A stretch of 64,000 nucleotides of DNA from Sphingomonas sp. BT-65 (GTDB taxonomy: Bacteria > Pseudomonadota > Alphaproteobacteria > Sphingomonadales > Sphingomonadaceae): NCBI RefSeq assembly GCF_026107375.2, contig NZ_JAPCIA010000001.1, positions 1,612,001-1,676,000 on the forward strand, in the 5' to 3' direction. The translations under genes and the position numbers were made by a program. A model generated the notes under the pieces. It was not told the origin of the DNA. It saw nothing but the letters and a program-made list of their open reading frames with translations, and did not search any database. Of this stretch, positions 9,059 through 17,670 are shown piece by piece. The stretch's first letter is position 1; each line of letters opens with the position of its first letter.

Positions 9059-9307
9059 TCAAATCTCAGGTCGATATTCGCCAGCGGGGCTTTGCAAGGT
9101 CATGCGCATGCGCGTCACATCCATTCGCTCGTGAAGGACGCGGACGACCAGCACGGCATCGTCTGTCGGCAGATAATAGATGCTGTGGCTAGCTTCGCCC
9201 ACGCGGCGCAGTCCGGGGTGCAGCCAGTCCTGCGCCACGCCCATCAGCGAAAAGGCCCGAACCGCTTGACCTTCCGCGTTCCGCATCCACTTAAGTTCCA
9301 CCACCAC
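9059..9307 (-). pseudogene. remnant of a ParE/RelE-family toxin gene
   Basis: The minus-strand frame encodes, over its last ~55 residues, the C-terminal half of a ParE-type toxin: LHPGLRRVGEASHSIYYLP, then VLVVRVLHERMDVTRM, which is the conserved end strand of that family. The preceding ~25 codons, starting from GTG, do not resemble a ParE N-terminus, and no antitoxin gene lies upstream. I therefore read it as a 5'-truncated remnant. It occupies most of the 301-bp gap between sdhA and the C13 peptidase gene; nothing else is evident there apart from the Shine-Dalgarno sequence of the peptidase gene. Confidence 0.6.
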
Positions 9308-9319
9308 CGGGGGATCACG

Positions 9320-10315
9320 ATGCGCCGCTCGTTGCTGTCACTCACCGCACTGCTCGCGCTTCTTCCTGTATCGGCCGCCCAACAGCAACAACCCTACGCC
9401 CCGCCTCAGCACACCGCCCCGCCCCCGCCCGGCGTCGCGCGTTCGACCCCGCTGGAGGTGGTCCAGCAGGCCGATGGCGGCACCCAGATCGAGCGCGATC
9501 GCCCCGCGGCACACGCCCTCGCCGAGCACCGCCGCCTCGCCAAGGCACTCGCCACCCTCGCACCCCAGCGCAAGGGCGTGGTCGATGCCTATGTCCTCTC
9601 GGTCGCACTCGACAGCGATCCGGTATTCGGCCGCGAGGCGCGCGAGGCCGCGAAGGTCCTCACGCGGCGCTACGACGCCGCCGGGCGCACGATCACGCTG
9701 GCCGGTACCGACGGCGCAGGGCCGAGCGCGCTGCCGATGGGCTCGCCGCAGAATGTCGAGGCCGTGCTCGGCCGCATCGCCGAGCAGATGAATCCGGCGG
9801 AGGACGTGCTCGTCCTCTACACCACCAGTCACGGCGCGCCGTTCGGCATCGTCTACAATGACGGCAACGAGGGTTGGGGCGCGATCTCGCCCAACCGGCT
9901 CGCGCGGCTGCTGAACGAATCCGGCATCCATCGCCGCCTGCTGATCGTCAGCGCCTGCTACTCCGGAGTGTTCGTCCCTGTTCTGTCCGGCCCGCAGACC
10001 GCAATCGTCAGCGCCGCCTCATCCGACCGCTCCTCGTTCGGCTGCATCGCTGAGAATGACTGGACCTTCTTCGGCGACGCCCTCATCAACCGCGCGCTGC
10101 GCAAGCCCCAGCCGCTCGGACAGGCGATGACCGAGGCGGTCGCCCTGATCGACGGATGGGAGAAGCAGGGCAACCTCAAGCCCTCGCTGCCGCAACAGAG
10201 CGTGGGCGTCGAAGTCCAGGCCTGGCTCACCCCGCTCGAGGCGCGCATGCCCAAGGCCGCGACCCAGCCGGTCGGCCGCCCCTCGGTCGACAGCCTCAAG
10301 GACCTGCAGCGCTAG
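9320..10315 (+). CDS. secreted C13-family (legumain/caspase-fold) peptidase
   Basis: 331 residues with a clear signal peptide (about 1-20, ending SAA), a Gln/Pro-rich linker and then a clan CD cysteine peptidase domain. The His-Gly of the catalytic dyad is in YTTSHGAPFG (His171) and the catalytic Cys in IVSACYSG (Cys213), the arrangement of legumain, GPI8 and bacterial C13 proteins. The start at 9320 is chosen because the signal peptide begins there and GGGGGA precedes it; the longer frame from 9092 runs through non-homologous sequence. Substrate unknown. It is followed by a strong hairpin terminator and faces an SDR gene. Confidence 0.82.
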   Translation: MRRSLLSLTALLALLPVSAAQQQQPYAPPQHTAPPPPGVARSTPLEVVQQADGGTQIERDRPAAHALAEHRRLAKALATLAPQRKGVVDAYVLSVALDSDPVFGREAREAAKVLTRRYDAAGRTITLAGTDGAGPSALPMGSPQNVEAVLGRIAEQMNPAEDVLVLYTTSHGAPFGIVYNDGNEGWGAISPNRLARLLNESGIHRRLLIVSACYSGVFVPVLSGPQTAIVSAASSDRSSFGCIAENDWTFFGDALINRALRKPQPLGQAMTEAVALIDGWEKQGNLKPSLPQQSVGVEVQAWLTPLEARMPKAATQPVGRPSVDSLKDLQR

Positions 10316-10326
10316 GCGCCAACTGG

Positions 10327-10372
10327 CATATCGAGGCCGAGGAGGTACAACCTCGGCCTCGCACTCGATATG
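10327..10372. terminator. bidirectional hairpin terminator between C13 peptidase and SDR genes
   Basis: Perfect 11-bp stem CGAGGCCGAGG (10332-10342) with CCTCGGCCTCG (10351-10361) and an 8-nt loop. An outer pair CATATCGA (10327-10334) and TCGATATG (10365-10372) gives an alternative stem. It lies exactly between two convergent genes. There is no long U tract. Confidence 0.7.
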
Positions 10373-10375
10373 ATC

Positions 10376-11119
10376 TTAGGCGGTCGTGCCGCCGTCGACG
10401 TCGATCGTCGTGCCGGTGATGTACGAGGAATCGTCGCTGGCCAGGAAGGCGGCGAGCGCAGCCACCTCTTCGCCCCGTCCATAGCGCCCGAGCGGGATCG
10501 TCGGCAGCAACGACGCGGCCATCTCGCCGTCCGCGGGGTTCATGTCGGTGTCGATCGGCCCGGGCTGGATCACATTGACCAGGATGCCGCGCGGGGCGAG
10601 ATCGCGCGCCCAGCCGCGGGCGAGACCCTGCACCGCCGACTTGCTGGCCGCATAGGTCGCGGCGCCCGGGAACATCGAGGCGTCGCCCATCACGCTGCCC
10701 GTGATGATGACGCGTCCGCCGTCGGTGAGATGCGGCACCGCGGCGACCGTCCCTGCGACCACGCCGTCGACATTGACCGCAAAGATCCGGCGGAACGTCT
10801 CGATGCTCTCCTGATCGACCCCGGTGAAGCCGGCGACGCCAGCATTGTGGACGAGGATGTCGATCCCGCCCAAGGTCGCCGCGGCTTCGTCGACCGCCGC
10901 CTTCACCGCGACAGGATCAGCCGCATCGGCTCGTATCGCCTTGCCCTTGACGCCTTGCGCCTCGATCGCCGCGACGCTCGCCTTGGCGCCATCGTGATTG
11001 CCGGCATAGGTGATGACGACATCGGCGCCGTCCTCGGCCAGCCGTTTGGCGATCGCCGCGCCAATTCCACGCGATCCGCCCGTCACCAGCGCGCGCTTGC
11101 CTGCAAGTTTCTTCGACAT
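10376..11119 (-). CDS. short-chain dehydrogenase/reductase
   Basis: Classical SDR oxidoreductase, 247 residues. TGGSRGIGAAIAK is the NAD(P) site near the N-terminus, VHNAG the structural motif, and the catalytic Ser and YAASK are in the ITGSVMG...TYAASKS segment. The start at 11119 (MSKKLAGKRALVTGG) is preferred to the in-frame upstream start, because the protein family begins there and GGAGAT precedes it. It diverges from an ArsR-type regulator; palindromes in the shared promoter region suggest that the regulator controls it. Substrate unknown. Confidence 0.9.
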   Translation of the reverse strand: MSKKLAGKRALVTGGSRGIGAAIAKRLAEDGADVVITYAGNHDGAKASVAAIEAQGVKGKAIRADAADPVAVKAAVDEAAATLGGIDILVHNAGVAGFTGVDQESIETFRRIFAVNVDGVVAGTVAAVPHLTDGGRVIITGSVMGDASMFPGAATYAASKSAVQGLARGWARDLAPRGILVNVIQPGPIDTDMNPADGEMAASLLPTIPLGRYGRGEEVAALAAFLASDDSSYITGTTIDVDGGTTA

Positions 11120-11193
11120 TTCCCAAATCTCCGGTCCCCAGCCGGTCGCTTCGCCGGCTGCCGGGACGAAGCGCAACTTGGGAAGCGGCAAAT

Positions 11194-11222
11194 ATAGTTC
11201 AATGTTTCCGAACTATGGAAAC
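11194..11222. promoter_or_regulatory. overlapping palindromes, likely ArsR-type operator
   Basis: ATAGTTC (11194-11200) pairs with GAACTAT (11210-11216) across 9 nt, and GTTTCC (11204-11209) pairs with GGAAAC (11217-11222) across 7 nt, so two inverted repeats interlock. The block is AT-rich against the surrounding GC-rich DNA and sits in the divergent SDR/ArsR promoter region. It includes the possible ATG at 11215, which supports a later translation start for the regulator. Confidence 0.6.
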
Positions 11223-11247
11223 GACGAAGTGTTTCTATATCCGTCAA

Positions 11248-11556
11248 ATGGATCGCTTGGTGCATCCCGACCTCAAGGACGTGAGCCTGGCAGCGGCGCT
11301 GCATGCGCTCGCCGATCCGGTGCGGCTCGATATCGTCGCCAAGCTGGTCGAATGCCCCTGCCTCAATTCCACTGCGTCATGCCCGACCACGGGTATCCCC
11401 AAGAGCACGCTGTCGAATCACTTCAACGTGCTGCGCGCCGCCGGGCTGATCGAGACCAGCGCCGAGGGTCGCGAGCGGATCAACCGCCTGCGCCGCGCGG
11501 ACTTCGACGCGCGGTTTCCGGGGCTTCTCGACTCGATCCTCGCCAACAAGCGCTGA
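11248..11556 (+). CDS. ArsR-family helix-turn-helix regulator
   Basis: Small winged-helix repressor of the ArsR/SmtB fold, about 102 residues from Met 11248. The segment LHALADPVRLDIVAKL is the typical N-terminal helix pair, STLSNHFNVLRAAGLI the recognition helix, and a short C-terminal helix ends in LANKR. Three Cys occur in CPCLNSTASC, which could be redox- or metal-sensitive, but the usual ELCVCDL metal site is absent. An alternative start is at 11215, inside the palindromes. It probably autoregulates and controls the divergent SDR gene. Confidence 0.82.
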   Translation: MDRLVHPDLKDVSLAAALHALADPVRLDIVAKLVECPCLNSTASCPTTGIPKSTLSNHFNVLRAAGLIETSAEGRERINRLRRADFDARFPGLLDSILANKR

Positions 11557-11636
11557 TCGCGGCGGCGAACGGGGTTGCGCTGCGTTTGCGAAAGTCATAG
11601 CCCGCGCAGCGAAATACTCGCGCAGGGACCTTCCGA

Positions 11637-12419
11637 ATGGCTGATTTCGTCCTTCCCAAGAACAGCAGGATCAAGAAGGGCAAGAGCCACCCGGCCCCGG
11701 CAGGCGCGCGCCGCGCGCGGACCTTCACCATCTATCGCTACGATCCCGACTCGGGCGAGAATCCGCGCTACGACGATTTCACGATCGATCTCGACGATTG
11801 CGGGCCGATGGTTCTCGACGCGCTGATCAAGATCAAGTCGGAAGTCGACCCGAGCCTGACCTTCCGCCGTTCGTGCCGCGAAGGCATTTGCGGCTCCTGC
11901 TCGATGAACATGGATGGCAAGAACGGCCTCGCCTGCACCACCGCGATCGAGGACATCAAGGGCGACATCCGTATCACCCCGCTCCCGGCGATGGACGTGA
12001 TCAAGGACCTGGTCCCCGACTTCACGCACTTCTACGCGCAATATGCCTCGATCCAGCCCTGGCTGAAGACGGTGAGCCCCGCGCCCTCGGGCAAGGAGCG
12101 CCTCCAGTCGCCCGAGGACCGCAACAAGCTCGACGGCCTGTACGAGTGCATCCTGTGCGCCTGCTGCTCGACCTCGTGCCCGAGCTACTGGTGGAATAGT
12201 GACCGCTTCCTCGGCCCGGCAATCCTGCTCCAGGCCTATCGCTGGCTCGCCGACAGCCGCGACGAGGCGACCGGCGAACGGCTCGACGAGCTCGAGGATC
12301 CGTTCCGCCTCTATCGCTGCCACACGATCATGAACTGCGCGAACGTCTGCCCCAAGGGCCTCTCGCCCGCCAAGGCGATCGCGGAGATCAAGAAGATGGA
12401 AGCCGAGCGCATCGTTTGA
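11637..12419 (+). CDS. sdhB: succinate dehydrogenase iron-sulfur subunit
   Basis: Electron-transfer subunit of complex II, 260 residues. [2Fe-2S] ligands are in [21 protein letters not shown], [4Fe-4S] in [11 protein letters not shown], and [3Fe-4S]/[4Fe-4S] in [15 protein letters not shown]. The N-terminal ~25 basic residues precede the ferredoxin fold, as in other alphaproteobacterial SdhB. Its stop overlaps the TTG start of the following hydrolase gene. It must assemble with SdhCDA encoded at 6357-9018, although four unrelated features lie in between. Confidence 0.97.
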   Translation: MADFVLPKNSRIKKGKSHPAPAGARRARTFTIYRYDPDSGENPRYDDFTIDLDDCGPMVLDALIKIKSEVDPSLTFRRSCREGICGSCSMNMDGKNGLACTTAIEDIKGDIRITPLPAMDVIKDLVPDFTHFYAQYASIQPWLKTVSPAPSGKERLQSPEDRNKLDGLYECILCACCSTSCPSYWWNSDRFLGPAILLQAYRWLADSRDEATGERLDELEDPFRLYRCHTIMNCANVCPKGLSPAKAIAEIKKMEAERIV

Positions 12420-13369
12420 TCGCGCGCGCCGCCTTCGCCTTGCTCGTCCTGTGCGCGGCGCCCGCGGCTGCGGAGGAAAAGCCGGTCGTGCCTGGCATCT
12501 GGCTGATCGAGGGCGGGTTCGAGCCGGGCCGCCAGCCCGACGGCAATTCGGTGCTGATCGAAGGACCGGACGGGTTGTTGCTCGTCGATACTGGCCGTCA
12601 CGCCAGCCACACCGCAAAGATCGAGGCGGCGATCGCCGCCCGCGGCAAGCCGCTGGTGCGGATCGTCAACACCCACTGGCATCTCGATCATGTCAGCGGC
12701 AACCTGACGCTTAAGGCCAAGCATCCCAACGTTCGCGTCTCGGCGAGCGACGCGATCGACGGCGCGCTCACCGGCTTCCTCAAGCGCAGCGCCGATTCCG
12801 CCCGCCCCGCGCTCGAAGCCGGCAAAATCCCCGAGCCGATGGCAAGCGAAGTTCGCGGCGATCTCGCGACCTTTGCCCGCGGCAACGAACTGCGGCCCGA
12901 CAACGTGGTGCGCGGCAACGCCACGATCGACGCGGGCGGGCGCAAGGTCGAACTCCATCTGACCCGCAACGCCGCCACCGCAGGCGACGTGTGGCTCTAC
13001 GATCCGCAAAGCCGCGTTCTCGTTGCGGGCGATCTGGTGACCGATCCCGTGCCCTTCCTCGATACCGCCTGCCCCGATGGCTGGCTGAAGGCGCTCGATG
13101 CGATCGCCGCGACGCCCTTCGCGACGCTGGTTCCCGGACATGGCGGGCTTATGAGCCAAGCCTCGTTCATCGAGTGGAAGCAAGCCTTCGCCGCCTTCCT
13201 CGATTGCGCGCGCGGCACGCAGAAGCCGAGCTATTGCACCGCCGCCTGGTACGACAGCCAGACAGCGCACAGCACGCCGCCGGCGGACAAGCTGCGCATC
13301 CTCACCATGGCCGATTATTATGTCGGCCGCATCCGCAGCGGCGAGCTCGACAAGAACTGTGCGGCATGA
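12416..13369 (+). CDS. exported metallo-beta-lactamase-fold hydrolase
   Basis: 317 residues from a TTG that overlaps the sdhB stop. A signal peptide of about 20 residues (ends AAAEE) leads into an MBL fold with the metal motif HWHLDH at 87-92 and a later VPGHGG segment typical of the family. The family includes B3 beta-lactamases, glyoxalase II and lactonases. The substrate is not evident, and I see no specific feature that would make it an antibiotic-hydrolysing enzyme. The stop overlaps the next gene as ATGA. Confidence 0.82.
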   Translation: MIARAAFALLVLCAAPAAAEEKPVVPGIWLIEGGFEPGRQPDGNSVLIEGPDGLLLVDTGRHASHTAKIEAAIAARGKPLVRIVNTHWHLDHVSGNLTLKAKHPNVRVSASDAIDGALTGFLKRSADSARPALEAGKIPEPMASEVRGDLATFARGNELRPDNVVRGNATIDAGGRKVELHLTRNAATAGDVWLYDPQSRVLVAGDLVTDPVPFLDTACPDGWLKALDAIAATPFATLVPGHGGLMSQASFIEWKQAFAAFLDCARGTQKPSYCTAAWYDSQTAHSTPPADKLRILTMADYYVGRIRSGELDKNCAA

Positions 13370-13818
13370 GCGAAGAGCCGCATTTCACCTACACCGACGA
13401 TCCCGACCACCCCGGCTGGAAACGCTGGGAGCTGCGCGATTCGACGCGCTTCAATGCCTTTCTCGGCCCGATCCTGACCCGGATCGAGGACGGCAAGGCG
13501 CTGGTCCGCATGGTCCCCGGCCGCGAACATTCCAACCTGCGCGATTCCACCCATGGCGGCGCCCTGCTCGGCTTCATGGACGTCGCGCTGTTCGCCGCCG
13601 CGCGCAGCTTCGGCGTGCTCTCGGCGGGCGGCGCGGTGACGCTCGACCTGTCGGCGCAGTTCATCGACAGCAGCCGCATTGGCGAGCCGATCGTCGCCGA
13701 GGTCGAGCTGCTGCGCGAGACCGGCCGCATGCTGTTCATGCGCGGCCTCGTGAAGCAGGAGGCCAACGTCCTCGCCAGCTTTTCCGGCACCGTGCGCAAA
13801 TCCTCGCCCCAACCATGA
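13366..13818 (+). CDS. PaaI-family hotdog thioesterase
   Basis: 150 residues, hotdog fold of the PaaI/acyl-CoA thioesterase type: STHGGALLGFMDVALFAAARS holds the conserved Gly-Gly and Asp of the active-site helix, and LDLSAQFIDSSRIGEP the central strand. It likely hydrolyses acyl- or aryl-CoA thioesters in the cytoplasm. The ATG at 13366 overlaps the stop of the MBL-fold gene, so the two are co-translated. Confidence 0.87.
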   Translation: MSEEPHFTYTDDPDHPGWKRWELRDSTRFNAFLGPILTRIEDGKALVRMVPGREHSNLRDSTHGGALLGFMDVALFAAARSFGVLSAGGAVTLDLSAQFIDSSRIGEPIVAEVELLRETGRMLFMRGLVKQEANVLASFSGTVRKSSPQP

Positions 13819-13828
13819 ACGATCGGCC

Positions 13829-14941
13829 GTGACTCAGGTCCTTGTCCGCTACGAGGCGCTCGTCGCCGCCGGCGAATTGCGCCGCGATCCCGACCAGGCG
13901 GCCGCCGCGCGCCGCCTCGAACAGCTCGCGCGCGAGCTCGAGCAAGGACCGCGCAAGGGCAGCGTGCTGTGGCGCCTCGCCCGCCGCGCGCCCGAGGCGC
14001 CGATGGGTGTCTACCTCTGGGGCGGCGTCGGGCGCGGCAAGTCGATGCTGATGGACCTGTTCTTCGCCAGCGTGAAGATCGGCCGCAAGCGCCGCGTCCA
14101 TTTCCACGAGTTCATGATCGAGGTCCACGCCCGCATCGCCGAAGAGCGCAAGAAGGAGACCGGCGACCCGATCGTGCCCGTCGCCAAGGCGCTGACCGAG
14201 GACATCCGCCTGCTCGCCTTCGACGAGATGGTGATCAACAACGCCGCCGACGCGATGATCCTCAGCCGCCTGTTCACCGCGATGATGGCCGAGGGGCTGA
14301 CGGTGGTCGCGACCTCGAACCGCCCGCCCGACGATCTCTACAAGGATGGGCTCCAGCGCGACTCCTTCCTGCCCTTCATCGCGCTCTTGAAGGACAAGCT
14401 CGACATCGTGCCGTTGAACGGCCCGACCGACTATCGCCGCGACCGGCTCGGCCGGATGGACACCTGGCTCGTCCCCAACAACCCGGCTAACACCGCGACG
14501 CTCTCCGCCGCCTTCTTCCGCCTCACCGACTATCCGGTCGAGGACCGCGCCAACGTGCCATCGGAGGACATCGCGGTGCAGGGCCGCACGCTGCACGTGC
14601 CCAAGAGCCTCAAGGGCGTCGCGGTCTTCTCGTTCAAGCGGCTGTGCGGCGAGGCGCGCGGCGCCGCCGACTATCTCGCCATCGCGCGCCGCTACCACAC
14701 CGTGATCCTGGTCGGCATCCCGCGCCTCGGGCCCGAGAACCGCAACGAAGCCGCGCGCTTCGTCACGCTGATCGACGCGCTCTACGAGCACAAGGTCAAG
14801 CTGCTCGCGATGGCCGACGCGACGCCGACGGACCTCTACCGCGAAGGCGACGGCAAGTTCGAGTTCGAGCGGACGGTGAGCCGCCTGATGGAAATGCAGT
14901 CGGAAGAGTATCTGGCGCAGGGGCATGGCAGCGCCGGCTGA
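13829..14941 (+). CDS. zapE: cell division protein ZapE/AFG1-like ATPase
   Basis: P-loop ATPase of the AFG1/LACE1 family, 370 residues. Walker A GGVGRGKS is at about 65-72, the HFHEFM segment follows, the Walker B-like LLAFDEM comes next, and the family ending FEFERTVSRLMEMQSEEYL is near the C-terminus. Bacterial members (ZapE, YhcM) act with the division machinery and in protein quality control. The start is GTG at 13829, 10 nt after the thioesterase gene. In many alphaproteobacteria this gene lies close to mdh and the sdh/suc genes, as here. Confidence 0.92.
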   Translation: MTQVLVRYEALVAAGELRRDPDQAAAARRLEQLARELEQGPRKGSVLWRLARRAPEAPMGVYLWGGVGRGKSMLMDLFFASVKIGRKRRVHFHEFMIEVHARIAEERKKETGDPIVPVAKALTEDIRLLAFDEMVINNAADAMILSRLFTAMMAEGLTVVATSNRPPDDLYKDGLQRDSFLPFIALLKDKLDIVPLNGPTDYRRDRLGRMDTWLVPNNPANTATLSAAFFRLTDYPVEDRANVPSEDIAVQGRTLHVPKSLKGVAVFSFKRLCGEARGAADYLAIARRYHTVILVGIPRLGPENRNEAARFVTLIDALYEHKVKLLAMADATPTDLYREGDGKFEFERTVSRLMEMQSEEYLAQGHGSAG

Positions 14942-14944
14942 GGC

Positions 14945-15490
14945 TCAGCCCGCCATCGCCACCGCCAGTTCCTCCCCCCGCCCGGTCAGCCCATAAAGCG
15001 GCACCGGCGGGAACCGGTCCTCCAGCCTTCGCTGCACCAGGTCCTGCCCGATCATCTGCTGCAGCGTCAGCGACAGCGCGCGCGGCGTGACCGGCTCGAG
15101 CCGCGCCTGTAGCGCACCGAAACGCGTCCAGTCGGCGCCCAGCCGCGCCGCCACCGGCAGCGTCCAGCGCGAAAGGTCGGGCGCATCGAGCCCCAGCCGC
15201 GTCCGCGCATCCTCGATCCGCTCGCACGCCGCGCCCAGCACCCGCCCGGCATCGGTCAGCACATATTCGGGCCGCAGCGGATGGCCGTAACCGGGATTGG
15301 GCGTCACCCAGCCCTGTTCGCGCAGATAGGCAAGCGTGCGCGTCAGGCTGTGCCGCGACAGACCGAAGCGCCGCTCGATCACCGCGAAGCGCGATCCCTG
15401 CTCACGGCTGAGCAGCGCCAGCACCGGAATCGCCCAGCGGCTCGCCGTCAGCAGCCGCAGCGCCTCACTCGACAAGACCGGATCGTTCAC
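14945..15490 (-). CDS. winged-helix transcriptional regulator (HxlR/MarR-like)
   Basis: 181 residues. The N-terminal half carries a winged helix: SRWAIPVLALLSREQGSRFAVI, then LSRHSLTRTLAYLREQGWV and YVLTDAGRVL. The second half (LSLTLQQMIGQDLVQRRL...LYGLTGRGEEL) looks like a second, degenerate copy of the same fold. This doubled HxlR-like layout is less common. It diverges from a VOC-family gene with overlapping promoters, so it probably controls that gene. Ligand unknown. Confidence 0.72.
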   Translation of the reverse strand: MNDPVLSSEALRLLTASRWAIPVLALLSREQGSRFAVIERRFGLSRHSLTRTLAYLREQGWVTPNPGYGHPLRPEYVLTDAGRVLGAACERIEDARTRLGLDAPDLSRWTLPVAARLGADWTRFGALQARLEPVTPRALSLTLQQMIGQDLVQRRLEDRFPPVPLYGLTGRGEELAVAMAG

Positions 15491-15492
15491 CC

Positions 15493-15520
15493 TTGACCAT
15501 CTCGCAACCTACTATATAAA
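15493..15520 (+). promoter_or_regulatory. promoter of the VOC gene, overlapping the divergent regulator promoter
   Basis: TTGACC (15493-15498), a 16-nt spacer and TATAAA (15515-15520) make a near-consensus sigma-70 promoter for the VOC gene. On the minus strand TATAGT (15516-15511) is a -10 for the regulator. ATGG-AA-CCAT at 15520-15529 is a short palindrome just downstream and could be an operator. Confidence 0.6.
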
Positions 15521-15546
15521 TGGAACCATAGATTCGGGAGGACGAG

Positions 15547-15975
15547 ATGGCAAGCTCAACGATCACCGAAGCCGCGGCCCCCACCACTCCGCGCATCGCC
15601 TATGACGGTGGCCTCACCTGCTCGATCGGGGTCACCAGCCTCGACAAGGCGATCCCCTGGTACACCGACATTCTCGGCATGCGGCTGCTCTACCGCCGCG
15701 ACGACCTCGCCTGGTGCGAGCTCGAGAGCGACGTGGCGCGCGTCAATGTCGGCCTGTCGCAGGTCGAGAGCGCGGGCGGCCCGGGCGGCGCCACACTCAC
15801 CTTCGGCGTCGTCGACATCGATGCCGCCAAGGCCGCGCTCGACGCCGCGAAGGTGCGCCAGGACGGGCCGATCCTCGACATTCCGGAGATGGTCCGGCTG
15901 CTCACCTTTTACGATCCCGATGGGAACACGCTGATGTTCTATCAGGACATATCGGGCGACGGCGCGTCCGGCTAG
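15547..15975 (+). CDS. VOC-family (glyoxalase/bleomycin resistance fold) protein
   Basis: 142 residues, one vicinal oxygen chelate domain built from two beta-alpha-beta-beta-beta units: TSLDKAIPWYTDILGMRLLYR in the first and LLTFYDPDGNTLMFYQ in the second, where DPDGN is the usual motif near the last metal ligand. Such proteins may be dioxygenases, glyoxalases or binding proteins; which one cannot be told. GGGAGG lies 5 nt before the ATG. It is transcribed divergently from a winged-helix regulator. Confidence 0.87.
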   Translation: MASSTITEAAAPTTPRIAYDGGLTCSIGVTSLDKAIPWYTDILGMRLLYRRDDLAWCELESDVARVNVGLSQVESAGGPGGATLTFGVVDIDAAKAALDAAKVRQDGPILDIPEMVRLLTFYDPDGNTLMFYQDISGDGASG

Positions 15976-15993
15976 ACCCAGAAAATCTCTCTA

Positions 15994-16010
15994 TTGCAAC
16001 TAATTCGCAA
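15994..16010. promoter_or_regulatory. Fur/Mur-like palindrome upstream of mdh
   Basis: TTGCAA-CTAAT-TCGCAA is an inverted repeat with one mismatch (TTGCAA against TTGCGA). It lies in an AT-rich patch of the 163-bp gap before mdh. It resembles the TGC-AAT/ATT-GCA type palindrome bound by Fur or Mur in alphaproteobacteria. That match is from memory of the family's sites and is an inference. TTGACA at 16025-16030 could be a -35, but no good -10 follows. Confidence 0.4.
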
Positions 16011-16102
16011 GTGCAAAGATTTCCTTGACAAGCCGCGATTCGACGGTTGCCGCAGGGTCCCAAAGCGCCTAAGGCGCGGCCGTTCCCTGCGGCCAACCGT
16101 GA

Positions 16103-17100
<998 letters not shown>

Positions 17101-17101
<1 letters not shown>

Positions 17102-17670
17102 TGCCGGCGCTTGCCGCCTTGCTGCTGATCGGATCGGCGCAGGCCTCGCCTGCGCCGTCGCCGTTGTTCGGCGCGTTCAAGGCGGCGTGCTTCGACGTGC
17201 AGAAGTTCGACGGCGTCGGCGCCGCGGCGACCGCTGCGGGCTGGACCGAGGTCGCCGAAGCGCAGGCCGATCCGCGGGTCACCGCGATCGTCGCCAAGGG
17301 CCGCGACGCGATGCGCAAGGCCGAGCCGCAGGCGAAGGTCTCCGGCCAGATGTTCCGCCAGCGCTTCGACGGCCGCGACGTGTGGCTGGCCACAAGCCGG
17401 ATCGAGACCGCCAAGGGCGGTTGGGCCAATGGCTGCCGCGTCTATGATCTCGACGCCCCCGCAGTTCCGTCGCGCGAGACGCTCGACGCCTGGGTCGGAA
17501 CCGCGCCCACCAGCGTTCAGGCCAATGGCGAGGCGAGCAAGCGGCGCTGGGAGCCGTGGCAGCCGGGCGTCAGCCTCGAAATCACCTACGTGCCGCGCGG
17601 CCACCCGCTCGGCGCTTCCTATGGCATCCAGGGGCTGATCCTAGTCAGCCAATCAATCGGAGGGTTCTGA
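17101..17670 (+). CDS. small exported protein of unknown function
   Basis: 189 residues, beginning with a hydrophobic signal (LAALLLIGSAQAS) and cleaved probably after about residue 15. The mature part has two Cys (in KAACFDVQKF and NGCRVYD), which could form a disulfide, and a Trp/Gly-rich second half. I do not recognise a named family. It lies between mdh and sucD, overlapping the mdh stop and ending at the base just before the sucD ATG, so it is surely co-transcribed with TCA-cycle genes. Its role there is not evident. Confidence 0.75.

Noticed and set aside
12416..13369. B3-type carbapenemase
   Set aside because: HxHxDH only shows the MBL fold; the residues that would define a B3 lactamase were not established, so a generic call is kept.
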